From positions 1-6,050 of the forward strand of contig JAUUYD010000159.1 in assembly GCA_030590585.1 (NCBI GenBank): a stretch of DNA of 6,050 nucleotides, written 5' to 3'. The position numbers and the translations under genes were made by a program. Within the stretch, counting starts at the first letter, position 1. Each line of letters begins with the position of its first letter. The notes beneath the pieces were generated by a model, which was not told where the DNA came from, did not search any database, and was given only the letters and a program-made list of their open reading frames with translations. Below, piece by piece: positions 1 to 5,274 of the stretch. The stretch comes from Spirochaeta sp. Its GTDB lineage: Bacteria; Spirochaetota; Spirochaetia; Spirochaetales_E; Spirochaetaceae_B.

Positions 1-1268
1 AGATTCTCAAGGGGGATAAGAACGGCGATGGCGATAATGGCCCTGAAGGCCGCCAGGGCAGGAGAATGGCGATACACGACCAGGGATACAATCAGGAAAA
101 TCAGAGGTATGAGGAAGTGTATTCCCCTCTTCAATGTGGGGAAGAAACGGGGCAATTCCGATTTTGGAAGACCTTCGATTCCCAGCTTTGACGCCTCGAG
201 ATGGACTATGTACAGAAGTGCGATATAGCTGATAACCGCCGGGATGAATGCCGCTCGAATAACTTCGATATAGGGAACGTTCACCGTCTCGGCAATAATA
301 AAAGCCGCGGCACCCATGATGGGAGGCATGAGCTGGCCGTTGGTGGAGACCGCCACCTCCACGGCTCCCGCCTTGTAATCCGGGTATCCCACCTTCTTCA
401 TCAGAGGAATGGTGAAAGTGCCGGTAGTAACCGTATTGGCAATACTCGAACCGGATACCATGCCGGTAAGGCCGCTTGCCAGGACAGCGGCTTTTGCAGG
501 ACCGCCCTTGAAGCGGCCCATCAGGCTGAAGGCCAGATCTACGAAATATTTCCCGGCTCCTGCCTTATCCAGCAAAGCACCGAACAGGACAAAGAGAAAC
601 ACTATATTCGCCGAAACATAAAGCGGCACTCCGTAGATTCCTTCGGTAGACATGGTCATCTTGCTGATGTACTTGGTGAGGGACACGCTCTTGAAACTGA
701 AGGCCAGAGGCATCCTCGCCGCCATGAAGCTGTATAGGATGAACGCGGCGGCCACCACAGCCAGTGCCGGACCCAGTGAGCGTCTGGCGGCCTCAAGGAG
801 GAATATCGTTAAAAGAACTCCTATAAGGACATCCCGGAATATCGGCCGGCCCTGTCGAGTTTCTATCCCTGAGTAGCCTGGATTCACATTGGCCATAATC
901 AGCTCGAAGGCGATATAGAAAGCCACCGCCCCGGCGACAAGTGCCGAAGCATAGTCCACAAATGTGATGCGATCCCTGGCGCCCAGATATGCTCCAAGCC
1001 TGCCTGCCCGGGGTTTTTTGAGCATCGGATGGGTCAGAAACACCAGGATAATTGCAAAGGTGAGATGAATGGAACGTACAATTGTGCTGTCCAGCAGAAT
1101 AACGCTGGGAAGCAGGAGTTGGAATATGGACCATAGGGCGGCCAGACCGGGTATGAGCCATTTCCCGACTCCCCGCTCCAGGTGGCGGGTTCCGCCTTCG
1201 GCTTCTTCCGCAATTCGCTGGGCTTCGGCAAGGTTTTCGTCGTCGGGATGTTCTAGTTCTTCAATCAT
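1..1268 (-). CDS. TRAP transporter permease, fused 4TM/12TM (DctQM type), C-terminus outside window
   Basis: Inner-membrane permease of a TRAP transporter, which uses an ion gradient to import a substrate delivered by the periplasmic receptor encoded just upstream. The window shows 422 residues from the start; the rest lies beyond the left edge. The N-terminus (about 1-35) is acidic and cytosolic. Hydrophobic segments follow near 38-60, 66-80, 106-126, 145-158, 165-182 and 215-233, and again from about 330. The family hallmark is the conserved block at residues 268-325, with TGMVSGSSIANTVTTGTF followed by STNGQLMPPIMGAAAF. The small DctQ-like part and the large DctM-like part are on one chain, as is usual for permeases paired with TAXI receptors. 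The start is the ATG at 1268, preceded by a GGAAGGGG ribosome binding site; there is no in-frame ATG between it and the terminator upstream. Family membership is firm. The substrate cannot be read from the sequence. Confidence 0.95.
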   Translation of the reverse strand, partial: MIEELEHPDDENLAEAQRIAEEAEGGTRHLERGVGKWLIPGLAALWSIFQLLLPSVILLDSTIVRSIHLTFAIILVFLTHPMLKKPRAGRLGAYLGARDRITFVDYASALVAGAVAFYIAFELIMANVNPGYSGIETRQGRPIFRDVLIGVLLTIFLLEAARRSLGPALAVVAAAFILYSFMAARMPLAFSFKSVSLTKYISKMTMSTEGIYGVPLYVSANIVFLFVLFGALLDKAGAGKYFVDLAFSLMGRFKGGPAKAAVLASGLTGMVSGSSIANTVTTGTFTIPLMKKVGYPDYKAGAVEVAVSTNGQLMPPIMGAAAFIIAETVNVPYIEVIRAAFIPAVISYIALLYIVHLEASKLGIEGLPKSELPRFFPTLKRGIHFLIPLIFLIVSLVVYRHSPALAAFRAIIAIAVLIPLEN

Positions 1269-1283
1269 GGGCCCCTTCCATAC

Positions 1284-1320
1284 AAAAAAAGAGGGACGAG
1301 GATCGATGCCCCCGTCCCCC
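1284..1320 (-). terminator. Intra-operon rho-independent terminator/attenuator between receptor and permease genes
   Basis: Read on the minus strand, GGGACGGGG (1318-1310) pairs with CCTCGTCCC (1301-1293). This gives nine base pairs with one G-U wobble around an 8-base loop, and two more pairs can extend the base. Seven consecutive T follow directly (1290-1284). The run of T ends 15 bases before the permease ATG and leaves its ribosome binding site outside the hairpin. Transcripts from the receptor gene must read through it to express the permease, so partial termination is the likely role. Confidence 0.85.
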
Positions 1321-1338
1321 GGTCAAACTTAATCAGCA

Positions 1339-1359
1339 GGCGGCTTCAGGGAACCCGCC
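1339..1359 (-). other. Hairpin without U-tract downstream of receptor gene
   Basis: An inverted repeat lies 17 bases after the receptor stop codon: GGCGG...CCGCC as outer arms (five pairs), a single G-G mismatch, then TTC/GAA (three pairs) around a 3-base loop. No run of T follows on the minus strand, so it is not itself a terminator. It could block 3' exonucleases and protect receptor mRNA that ended at the neighbouring terminator. That role is inferred from position. Confidence 0.5.
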
Positions 1360-1376
1360 CGAATTACCGGTATCAT

Positions 1377-2366
1377 TTATTTGATCAGACCGACCTCGCG
1401 GAAGTACTTCTCGGCACCGGGGTGCAGGGGAGCAGACAGACCATCGAGCATGTTCTCGGCGGTGAGAACACTGTATGCAGGGTGCAGTGCTTTGAACTCA
1501 TCGAGGTTGTCGAATACTTCCTTGACAATGGCATAAACCACGTCATCGGACACATCGGCAGAAGTACAGAACGTCGCTTTCACACCGAAGGTATTAACGT
1601 CACCGTCATTGGAAGCACCGGGATAGTTTGAGGCTACAGGGATAACGGACTTGGCGTAGTAAGGATACTCGGATACCAGAGCTTCAACAGGAGCTCCTTC
1701 CATGGGAACGAAATGAACGCCCCTGGTTCCTGAAGTGGCTTCCTTGAAGGAGCCGTTGGGATGACCGACGGTGTAAAAATAAGCGTCTATTCTTCCGTCC
1801 TGCAGCATGCCTGCCGCTTCAGCGGCTTTGAGACCCTCGGCCTTGATATCTGAATCAGGATCTATACCGGCAGCCATAAGGATATCGGTGGCGTTTCCAC
1901 GCTGGCCGGAACCCGGATTACCGATGTTGACGATCTTGCCCTTCAGGTCTGCGAGGGACTGGATTCCGGATTCATCGGAAGCCAGAAGAGATACGGATTC
2001 GGGGTGAATGGAGAAAACAGCCCGTAAACCTTTCTGAGGATCGCCTTCCCAGTCTGCCGTACCGTTATAAGCCTGGAACTGACGGTCCGACTGAACAATG
2101 TCGAACTCGAGATCGCCGGACATGATGGCGTTCACGTTATAAACCGAACCTCCGGTGGATTCGACGGTTACCCTGAGATTGTACACATCACTTTTCTTGT
2201 TAACCATCTTGGAGATGGCACCGCCGGTGGGATAGTAAACACCGGTAACACCACCGGTACCGATGGTGACAAATTCACGTTCACCAGATGATTCTCCGCC
2301 GCCGTTGGCGAAGCCGAATCCTGCTGCAAGAGCCAGAATCAATAAAACCGACAATAACTTTTTCAT
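1377..2366 (-). CDS. TAXI-family TRAP transporter solute-binding receptor
   Basis: Periplasmic receptor that captures the substrate and hands it to the TRAP permease encoded next in the operon. It has 329 residues, a normal length for TAXI receptors. A signal peptide is clear: MKK, then a hydrophobic core to about residue 16, with a likely signal peptidase I cut after GFA at residue 20. There is no lipobox cysteine, so the protein should be soluble in the periplasm. TAXI features are IGTGGVTGVYYPTGGAI (35-51), STGGSVYNV (70-78), the Gly-rich LKGKIVNIGNPGSGQRGNA segment (141-159) and the C-terminal LHPGAEKYFREVGL (314-327). The start at 2366 is fixed by a strong GGAGGA ribosome binding site six bases upstream. 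The gene is followed by a 108-base gap with two hairpins and then the permease. Known TAXI ligands include glutamate and other small acids, but nothing here identifies the ligand. Confidence 0.95.
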   Translation of the reverse strand: MKKLLSVLLILALAAGFGFANGGGESSGEREFVTIGTGGVTGVYYPTGGAISKMVNKKSDVYNLRVTVESTGGSVYNVNAIMSGDLEFDIVQSDRQFQAYNGTADWEGDPQKGLRAVFSIHPESVSLLASDESGIQSLADLKGKIVNIGNPGSGQRGNATDILMAAGIDPDSDIKAEGLKAAEAAGMLQDGRIDAYFYTVGHPNGSFKEATSGTRGVHFVPMEGAPVEALVSEYPYYAKSVIPVASNYPGASNDGDVNTFGVKATFCTSADVSDDVVYAIVKEVFDNLDEFKALHPAYSVLTAENMLDGLSAPLHPGAEKYFREVGLIK

Positions 2367-2468
2367 ACGTCCTCCGTATTAAATGTTCTCTTTTTCAATC
2401 GACATCACAGAGAGATCCATTAAAATTCCCACCGTAACAGTCAAAATTGCCATAAACCAAAGATTTTG

Positions 2469-2520
2469 ATACCGGTTCAGGATGAGACATCTCACCCGCT
2501 GCCAATTGGCATACCGGTTC
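2469..2520. repeat. Pair of ATACCGGTTC direct repeats flanking two palindromes
   Basis: ATACCGGTTC occurs at 2469-2478 and 2511-2520, 42 bases apart start to start, close to four helical turns. Between them are TGAGA-CA-TCTCA (2483-2494) and the perfect palindrome TGCCAATTGGCA (2500-2511), which abuts the second copy. The order suggests an operator or a structured leader for the TRAP operon. No regulator gene is visible nearby. Confidence 0.45.
2480..2497 (-). promoter_or_regulatory. Leader hairpin upstream of TAXI receptor gene
   Basis: On the minus-strand RNA, GGGUGAG pairs with CUCAUCC (seven pairs, one G-U) around an AUGU tetraloop. It lies between the two ATACCGGTTC copies and next to the perfect palindrome. 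As DNA, the same place reads as the inverted repeat TGAGA-CA-TCTCA (2483-2494), so it could equally be a protein-binding operator. Confidence 0.4.
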
Positions 2521-2602
2521 CAATCCCAACGATATTCATCCTTAGAGGATGTCTTAACGATTTATCGAAGTTGAATGGACGCAAGATCCACCCTGTAACC
2601 AA

Positions 2603-2631
2603 ATGATAAACAAACCGGAGGAAGGACGCAA
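2603..2631 (-). promoter_or_regulatory. Candidate sigma-70-type promoter for the TRAP operon
   Basis: On the minus strand, TTGCGT (2631-2626) and TATCAT (2608-2603) are separated by 17 bases. The -10 matches consensus at five of six positions; the -35 is weak (TTG only). An overlapping TTGACT (2636-2631) is a better -35 but sits too far (22 bases) from the same -10. The predicted start of transcription is near 2596. It is the best candidate in the gap but not proven. Confidence 0.35.
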
Positions 2632-2663
2632 GTCAAGATATTTCACCGTCTGACGCGGCATTT

Positions 2664-2687
2664 AATTGCCGGAATAATTGCCGGAAT
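2664..2687. repeat. Tandem 12-base direct repeat AATTGCCGGAAT x2
   Basis: Two exact head-to-tail copies of AATTGCCGGAAT (2664-2675, 2676-2687) lie about 20 bases past the HD-GYP stop codon. Just beside them, CGGCA (2656-2660) and TGCCG (2667-2671) could form a small hairpin with a 6-base loop, but no run of T follows on either strand. This may be a slippage duplication or a weak 3'-end structure. Confidence 0.6.
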
Positions 2688-2707
2688 ATCGGATGCTGAA
2701 ACTGACC

Positions 2708-3967
2708 TCAGGTTGTTTGTCCATCTTCAGGCGGATCGGGGTATCGTTCCCGGATATTCCGCAAAGTCGGTAGAACGGAGAAAAAGGCATCAATCATTTC
2801 CGGATCGAATTTACTGCCGGATTCATCCCTCATGACCTTCAGGACATCATCTTCGTTCCAGGCTTCCTTATATACCCTTTTCGAACTGAGGGCATCGTAA
2901 ACATCGGCGATAGCTACAATCCTGGCAAATAAGGGGATATCTTCACCTTTGAATCCCGGAGGGCGTTTTTCTACGTCTTTGATATACTTATCCGCTTCGA
3001 ACAAGTTCCCGATTTCCCCGGGATACCCGGTTCCATCCCAATTTTCATGGTGGGATAGAGCCACTTCCTGAGCGATGGAATTCAGCTCTGTCTTATCGAG
3101 AAACTGCCTGGCTCCCAGCCAGGTATGAGATTGCATGATCCGATACTCATCGTCATCAAATTTCCCGGGTTTTTTCAGGATTATATCGCTGATACCCACT
3201 TTGCCGACATCATGAAGCATCGCCGCCATACGAAGGATATCCTTGTTTTTATCCCGCTCATCAGAATCCATTTTCCGGCGATTGGCCCATGCTTCATAAA
3301 TTTCCATAGCGAAGGATCCTACCCTGTTCACATGGGAGCTGGTCTCCCTGGGATCCCTCAAGCCGGCGAACCCTGTGATTGTAATCAACAGGTTTCGGGT
3401 CATCTGGGCCCGCTGTATCGCTTTGGAGCCGAATCGGGCGAACAGTTCGAAAAAAGGCTCATCTTCGGAGTTGAAGGTAATGAATTTGCCCTTATCGTCC
3501 CTGGCGTTCAGAAGCTGCATGACTCCGAGTAAGTCACCATCACTGGAAATCAGTGGGAATGTAAAGCTGGAAACCGTCTTGTATCCCGTCCGTTCGTCAA
3601 ATGACAGGTCAAAATGGTAGGGGGCATTTTTGCTGATGGCATACATATCCGGACAATTGATAATAGTTTCGTTATTTGCAACGAAACCGGCAATCGATTT
3701 ATTACTGATGGGAATGGAGAAATAGGAGTAGACAAGTTTCTCACCGGGTTTCAATTTGGCCTGAAATGTATCGTTCTGAGTATGGGTAAAAGCGAGCTGG
3801 CCCCCATTACAGATGTACACGGTGCCTGCGTCTGCATTCGCTTCCCGCCGGGCCAGAAACAACAGCCGCTCCAGCAGGAGGTCGAGGTCTCTGATACGGT
3901 CCAGTTCCCGATCGATGTCAAGTATCTGGTTCAATCGGTCGGGGAAAGTTTCGTTTTGTGTACTCAT
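2708..3967 (-). CDS. GAF/HD-GYP domain protein, probable cyclic-di-GMP phosphodiesterase
   Basis: A cytosolic signalling enzyme of 419 residues, expected to hydrolyse cyclic-di-GMP, with an N-terminal sensory GAF domain (about 20-190) instead of a receiver domain. No signal peptide or membrane segment is seen. The HD-GYP domain (about 195-400) has the full set of metal-binding residues: E208 and H212 (ETSSH), H252-D253 in LHDVGK, H281, H306-H307 in HHENWDGTGYP, and D355 in IADVYDAL. The glutamate at 208 resembles the trinuclear-metal type. Between the GYP motif and D355 there are about 20 residues more than usual (around 317-337, charged). The ATG at 3967 is the first possible start, since a stop codon lies two codons upstream, yet no clear ribosome binding site precedes it. 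The 91-base AT-rich gap separates it from the Dabb gene upstream on the same strand. Domain assignment is firm; activity is inferred from intact motifs. Confidence 0.93.
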   Translation of the reverse strand: MSTQNETFPDRLNQILDIDRELDRIRDLDLLLERLLFLARREANADAGTVYICNGGQLAFTHTQNDTFQAKLKPGEKLVYSYFSIPISNKSIAGFVANNETIINCPDMYAISKNAPYHFDLSFDERTGYKTVSSFTFPLISSDGDLLGVMQLLNARDDKGKFITFNSEDEPFFELFARFGSKAIQRAQMTRNLLITITGFAGLRDPRETSSHVNRVGSFAMEIYEAWANRRKMDSDERDKNKDILRMAAMLHDVGKVGISDIILKKPGKFDDDEYRIMQSHTWLGARQFLDKTELNSIAQEVALSHHENWDGTGYPGEIGNLFEADKYIKDVEKRPPGFKGEDIPLFARIVAIADVYDALSSKRVYKEAWNEDDVLKVMRDESGSKFDPEMIDAFFSVLPTLRNIRERYPDPPEDGQTT

Positions 3968-4058
3968 TGCTTATTACAGTAAATCAATTCTGTCATCTAA
4001 GCCATAATTTTTTATTACAATACACCTATTCATATCATTTTATGACCCAAAAGCAGGA

Positions 4059-4364
4059 TTAAACAGCAGTTTCAGTCCCATCGCCTGACTGGAAATCAAC
4101 AGCGGCCATTTCACTCTTCAGTTTTCCAAGGACGATTTTTACTTCCCCATGCACCGGATCCTCCTGATAGGCATCCAGAGCCGCCGGATCTTCATGTTCC
4201 GTAATAAGTACCAGATCGTAAGATGCCGGACTTTTCCGGAAATTCTCACCGGTTTCAATAGAAAGCATCGAGGGAACCCTGCCCTTCATGCTGTCCAATG
4301 CCTTTCGGGCCGTTTCGATGTCATTCTTATTTTTATAACGCCACATAACGATATGTTTAATCAT
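4059..4364 (-). CDS. Stress-responsive A/B-barrel (Dabb) domain protein
   Basis: A small, probably cytosolic and dimeric protein of 101 residues, a single ferredoxin-like Dabb domain. Recognisable features are the opening MIKHIVMWRYK, a helix with LDSMKGRVPSMLSIETGEN (23-41), the SYDLVLITE strand (48-56) and DAYQEDPVH (64-72). H4, Y66 and H72 fall where the plant Dabb cyclase (olivetolic acid cyclase) has pocket residues, but bacterial members mostly have no known reaction. The start is set at the ATG at 4364 because Dabb proteins normally begin with MIKHIV; an in-frame ATG at 4460 would add 32 residues unlike the family and would cover the -35 region of the divergent rpsD promoter. The ribosome binding site is weak (ACAGGT directly before ATG). 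It is divergent from rpsD and upstream of the HD-GYP gene on the same strand; no terminator with a run of T is seen between those two. Confidence 0.88.
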   Translation of the reverse strand: MIKHIVMWRYKNKNDIETARKALDSMKGRVPSMLSIETGENFRKSPASYDLVLITEHEDPAALDAYQEDPVHGEVKIVLGKLKSEMAAVDFQSGDGTETAV

Positions 4365-4408
4365 ACCTGTACAATACCCGATACCCCGCAGCTGTGGAAC
4401 GACCGGCA

Positions 4409-4421
4409 AAGGGTAACCCTT
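4409..4421. promoter_or_regulatory. Inverted repeat AAGGGT-a-ACCCTT in the Dabb/rpsD divergent region
   Basis: Six-base perfect arms surround one base. It lies 45 bases before the Dabb start and 27 bases before the rpsD -35. A direct repeat CGGCAAAG (4404-4411 and 4428-4435) overlaps and follows it. It could be an operator for either gene. The arms are too close to form an RNA hairpin without opening inner pairs. Confidence 0.3.
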
Positions 4422-4447
4422 GTATAACGGCAAAGTGATCTTACTTA

Positions 4448-4476
4448 TTGACCAAGTCATTCACTGTCGATAAGAT
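4448..4476 (+). promoter_or_regulatory. rpsD promoter (sigma-70 type)
   Basis: TTGACC (4448-4453) and TAAGAT (4471-4476) are separated by exactly 17 bases, matching consensus at five and four of six positions. The predicted start is near 4483, giving a 5' leader of about 50 bases before rpsD. No other plus-strand gene precedes rpsD in the window, so this is the likely main promoter. Confidence 0.65.
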
Positions 4477-4484
4477 GGTCCGGC

Positions 4485-4504
4485 ATGCCCCGTCGGGGCA
4501 TTTT
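4485..4504 (+). promoter_or_regulatory. GC-rich 5' hairpin with short U-tract in the rpsD leader
   Basis: ATGCCCC (4485-4491) pairs with GGGGCAT (4495-4501) around a GTC triloop, followed by TTTTC. It looks like a small terminator but begins within a few bases of the predicted transcription start, and no upstream plus-strand gene needs one. More likely roles are stabilising the 5' end of the mRNA or acting in control of S4 synthesis. The role is inferred. Confidence 0.6.
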
Positions 4505-4532
4505 CAATTACACTCCATCAGGAGAAAGAGCA

Positions 4533-5150
4533 ATGGCGAGAAACACGAAAACACGTGGTAAAGTCGTCCGCCGTTTAGGTGTCAATATTTACGGTAATGG
4601 TAAATATGATAGATTGCTCAAGAAGAAACCTCAGAAACCGGGCCAGGAAAAGGGCTATCGTGGTCGCAATAAAATCAGCGACTTCGGACGTCAGCTCCTT
4701 GAGAAGCAGAAACTCCGCTTCTCCTACGGCCTCAGTGAGAAGCAGTTTTTCAATACCTTCGTAAAAGCGAAGACATTGAGCGGCCTCACCGGCGACAATA
4801 TGATGATTCTTCTCGAGCGTCGGCTGGACAACGTAGTTTACAGACTCGGATTGGCAACAACCCGGGCCCAGGCCCGGCAGTATGTCAGCCACGGTCACAT
4901 CCGATTGAACGGCAATCGGTCCAACGTACCTTCAATCGTTGTCCGTGAGGGCGATGATATTCAGGTTCGTGAAACCGAAGCGAGCAAGAAAATTATCCGG
5001 GAAAGCCTGGCCCATAGTAACCAGGTGATGCCCGCATGGCTGTCAATCGACGGTGACGCCCTCAAGGGCAGGGTGGAGCGGCTCCCTTACCGTACCGACA
5101 TCCCCTCTGTCGTCAACGAACAGATGGTGGTCGAGTTCTATTCGAAGTAA
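4533..5150 (+). CDS. rpsD: 30S ribosomal protein S4
   Basis: Primary 16S rRNA-binding protein that nucleates assembly of the 30S subunit body and lies at the mRNA entry channel. It has 205 residues, the normal bacterial length. The N-terminal region includes RRLGVNIYGNGKYDRLLKKK (13-32) and SDFGRQLLEKQKLRFSYGLS (49-68). The S4 RNA-binding domain (about 94-150) carries ERRLDNVVYRLGLATTRAQA (95-114), SHGHIRLNG (119-127) and the VVREGDDIQVRE strand. The protein has no cysteine, so it is the zinc-free form. The ATG at 4533 is chosen because AGGAG (4520-4524) sits eight bases before it and because MARNTKTRGK is a typical S4 start; an in-frame ATG at 4485 lies in the 5' hairpin and is rejected. The gene is transcribed alone, with its own promoter and terminator, not beside rpsM, rpsK or rpoA. 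In other bacteria S4 represses its own operon; the leader hairpin may matter here. Confidence 0.98.
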   Translation: MARNTKTRGKVVRRLGVNIYGNGKYDRLLKKKPQKPGQEKGYRGRNKISDFGRQLLEKQKLRFSYGLSEKQFFNTFVKAKTLSGLTGDNMMILLERRLDNVVYRLGLATTRAQARQYVSHGHIRLNGNRSNVPSIVVREGDDIQVRETEASKKIIRESLAHSNQVMPAWLSIDGDALKGRVERLPYRTDIPSVVNEQMVVEFYSK

Positions 5151-5161
5151 GAATTCGAGTT

Positions 5162-5181
5162 TCGCGAAAATACCTTCGCGA
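5162..5181. other. Hairpin just after rpsD stop codon
   Basis: A perfect 7-base inverted repeat TCGCGAA/TTCGCGA surrounds a 6-base loop, 11 bases after the rpsD stop codon and 8 bases before the terminator stem. No run of T follows, so it is not a terminator on its own. It may protect the 3' end of the rpsD mRNA. Confidence 0.6.
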
Positions 5182-5189
5182 CACAACGA

Positions 5190-5217
5190 AAGCCGCTCCA
5201 CTCGGGGCGGCTTTTTT
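5190..5217 (+). terminator. Rho-independent terminator of rpsD
   Basis: AAGCCGCTCC (5190-5199) pairs with GGGGCGGCTT (5204-5213), ten pairs with one T-G wobble and an ACTC loop, followed by T to position 5217. On the minus strand the same stem is followed only by TTTCGTT, so it would act weakly for the convergent kinase gene, which has no better terminator in view. Confidence 0.92.
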
Positions 5218-5218
5218 G

Positions 5219-5236
5219 CGGGAGATGCTTCTCCCG
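5219..5236. other. Third hairpin between rpsD and the kinase gene
   Basis: A perfect 7-base inverted repeat CGGGAGA/TCTCCCG has a TGCT loop. It starts two bases past the rpsD terminator U-run. On neither strand is it followed by a proper run of T. It lies downstream of the kinase stop codon on the minus strand and may serve as a 3'-end structure for that transcript. Confidence 0.55.
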
Positions 5237-5274
5237 GTTTCTACCTGGTCTGCCGGCTTTATCCTATGACAGTT

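Larger units (their letters stand above)
2367..2707 (-). promoter_or_regulatory. 341-base gap: promoter and long leader of the TRAP operon
   Basis: No convincing gene lies in this gap between the receptor gene and the HD-GYP gene, both on the minus strand. The half near the HD-GYP stop has a tandem 12-base repeat but no good rho-independent terminator. A candidate promoter at 2631-2603 would give a transcript starting near 2596 and a 5' leader of about 230 bases. That leader contains an inverted repeat CATCC-ttaga-GGATG (plus strand, 2537-2551), two copies of ATACCGGTTC, a 12-base perfect palindrome and a stable hairpin. A frame free of stop codons (2561-2382) crosses it but lacks a good start. 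I do not recognise a known riboswitch. Confidence 0.5.

Noticed and set aside
201..1332. Several open frames on both strands across the permease gene
   Set aside because: All overlap the continuous permease frame, which shows clear TRAP motifs; the alternatives have Arg/Ser/His-rich, low-plausibility sequences.
2577..2632. GGACGCAAG on the plus strand (2577 and 2624), resembling part of the GEMM/cyclic-di-GMP-I riboswitch, next to an HD-GYP gene
   Set aside because: The rest of the motif (GCC...GGCCUAA, second conserved stem) is missing, and no plus-strand gene follows. The match is only a short repeat.
3125..4007. Plus-strand frames antisense to the HD-GYP gene
   Set aside because: The minus-strand frame has complete GAF and HD-GYP motifs; the antisense products match no family I recognise and lack ribosome binding sites.
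4365..4460. 32-residue N-terminal extension of the Dabb protein
   Set aside because: The extension does not resemble Dabb proteins, which start with MIKHIV, and it covers the -35 region of the rpsD promoter. No ribosome binding site precedes the ATG at 4460.
4485..4532. Upstream in-frame ATG that would lengthen S4 by 16 residues
   Set aside because: It lies in the 5' hairpin, almost at the predicted transcription start, without a ribosome binding site. The ATG at 4533 has AGGAG at the right distance and gives the family N-terminus.
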